Shown here piece after piece: positions 6,054 to 6,986 of a DNA stretch of 6,986 bases. The DNA is taken from contig CAAGDU010000148.1 of NCBI GenBank assembly GCA_900768725.1, positions 1 through 6,986 of the forward strand. Direction: 5' to 3'. The DNA comes from Bacteroidales bacterium. GTDB taxonomy: Bacteria > Bacteroidota > Bacteroidia > Bacteroidales > Paludibacteraceae. Positions within the stretch are counted from its first letter, which is position 1; the number at the start of each line of letters is the position of its first letter. The notes beneath the pieces were generated by a model. It had not been told where the DNA came from. It worked only from the letters and a program-made list of their open reading frames with translations, and did no database searches. A program made the translations under genes and the position numbers.

Positions 6054-6086
6054 CATATAATTACCATGTAATTAACCATATAATTA
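6054..6086 (+). promoter_or_regulatory. Three CATRTAATTA direct repeats before the TonB receptor gene
   Basis: CATATAATTA (6054-6063), CATGTAATTA (6065-6074) and CATATAATTA (6077-6086) start 11 and 12 nt apart, close to one helical turn. They fill most of the 58-nt gap between the CDF stop and the receptor ATG. Stacked sites on one face of the helix suggest a regulator binding site. In an AT-rich gap, a simple-sequence origin is also possible. No good TAnnTTTG box is present; the nearest is TACGTTTA at 6045-6052. Confidence 0.35.
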
Positions 6087-6102
6087 TTACCACAGAACAC
6101 TT

Positions 6103-6975
6103 ATGAAACGGAATATAATATCTTTGATAGCCTTTTTTCTGCTCTCGGTGGCGGCATACGGTGCGAAGCCGGTGAGCGGGGTGGTGATGGACGATAAAGG
6201 CGAGTTGCTGATAGGCGCGAACGTATATTGGGCAGGCACGGGCACGGGGGTGGCTACCGACATAGACGGTGCCTTCTCGCTGCCGACCGTCAGCAGCACG
6301 AACCTGCTGGTTACCAGTTATATGGGTTACCACAACGACACGACGCGCGTGCACGGCGGCGAGCAACTGACCATCGTCCTCGTGTCGGACTTGGTGCTGG
6401 ACGAGGTAACCATCACGGAGCGCAAGATGGCAGTGCTGCGGTCGCGTACCGCCGCCTTCGACACACAGACGCTGACGGGCGATGAGTTATGCAAAGCCGC
6501 ATGCTGCAACCTGTCGGAGAGTTTCGAGACCAGCGCGTCGGTGGACGTAGCGTATGCCGATGCCGCCACGGGTGCGAAGCAGATACGCTTGCTCGGGCTG
6601 AGCGGCACCTATGTGCAACTGCTGACGGAGAACACGCCCAATGTGCGCGGACTGGCGCAGTCGTTCGGCATGGAGTATATCCCGGGCGCGTGGATGGAAG
6701 CCATACAGGTGAGCAAAGGCACATCCTCCGTCATCAACGGCTACGAAGCGATAGCGGGGCAGATAAACGTGGAGTTCCTCAAGCCGCAGAAGCAAGACCC
6801 TATCGCCGTAAACCTCTACCTGAACACCGAACTCATGGCAGAGATAAACGCCACGGGCGGCTGGGACATCAACGACAAGGTCTCTACGGGTATCTTGCTG
6901 AACGCCAAGGACATGGAGATGGAGATGGACCATAACGGTGACGGCTTCACCGACCTGCCGCGCAACCCAACCTGA
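6103..6975 (+). CDS. TonB-dependent outer membrane receptor, 3' part beyond window, apparent frameshift
   Basis: Outer-membrane importer powered by TonB. Residues 1-20 are a signal peptide (MKRN, hydrophobic core, AAYG end). Residues 23-95 form a carboxypeptidase-regulatory-like beta-sandwich (SGVVMDDKGELLIGANVY, TDIDGAFSL). A TonB-box-like DEVTITERK (100-108) is followed by the plug domain (about 115-228), with AKQIRLLGLSGTYVQLLTEN, a conserved IQVSKGTSSVINGYEAIAGQINVEF stretch (positions 201-225) and CxxxCC (C130, C134, C135). The start of the beta-barrel follows, with an EF-hand-like D276-H-N-G-D280-G-F-T-D284. The frame stops at TGA 6973-6975, only 290 residues where such receptors usually have 600-800. 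Bases 6969-6986 in another frame read NLNLLN, as expected for the next barrel strand, which implies one base lost near CCC (6966-6968). It may be a pseudogene, a read error or a true end. The substrate is unknown; the CDF neighbour suggests a metal. Confidence 0.85.
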   Translation: MKRNIISLIAFFLLSVAAYGAKPVSGVVMDDKGELLIGANVYWAGTGTGVATDIDGAFSLPTVSSTNLLVTSYMGYHNDTTRVHGGEQLTIVLVSDLVLDEVTITERKMAVLRSRTAAFDTQTLTGDELCKAACCNLSESFETSASVDVAYADAATGAKQIRLLGLSGTYVQLLTENTPNVRGLAQSFGMEYIPGAWMEAIQVSKGTSSVINGYEAIAGQINVEFLKPQKQDPIAVNLYLNTELMAEINATGGWDINDKVSTGILLNAKDMEMEMDHNGDGFTDLPRNPT

Positions 6976-6986
6976 ACCTGCTCAAC

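Overview
The window looks like a chromosomal segment of a Bacteroidales (Bacteroidota) bacterium with a fairly GC-rich genome. Four things point there: promoter elements of the TAnnTTTG type in front of genes, no Shine-Dalgarno sequences before the starts, a TonB-dependent receptor with an N-terminal carboxypeptidase-regulatory-like domain, and a GH13 enzyme of a type familiar from gut Bacteroidales. I cannot name genus or species.

Left part, minus strand (1-5120): four genes in the order pta, ackA, a GH13 alpha-amylase-family enzyme, and a UbiA-family prenyltransferase that runs off the left edge. Pta and AckA make the acetyl-CoA to acetate branch, which yields ATP in fermentation. The GH13 enzyme has no signal peptide and probably handles intracellular alpha-glucan or maltodextrin, so sugar release and acetate production may share a transcription unit. 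A good promoter lies before pta. Weaker candidates lie in the pta-ackA gap and at the ackA 3' end. The gaps hold hairpins and an approximately 32-nt dispersed repeat (2651-2682 and 4085-4116). The 224-nt gap before the GH13 gene has a nested set of hairpins with mutually exclusive pairings.

Middle (5121-5426): a 306-nt divergent intergenic region with no gene. It carries the pta promoter with A-tracts on one side, and a -7-like box with a 15-bp inverted repeat for the plus-strand genes on the other.

Right part, plus strand (5427-6986): a short cation diffusion facilitator (CDF) with zinc-type HxxxD pairs but no C-terminal cytoplasmic domain, then a TonB-dependent receptor that reaches the right edge. 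They probably form a metal-handling unit. The receptor frame closes early at 6975, but the last bases continue a family-like sequence in another frame, which suggests a one-base deletion or a read error.

Most of the window is ordinary core metabolism. The parts worth a second look are the domain-less CDF with its operator-like repeats, the possible receptor frameshift, and the structured leader of the GH13 gene. I see no CRISPR array, insertion sequence, tRNA or rRNA.
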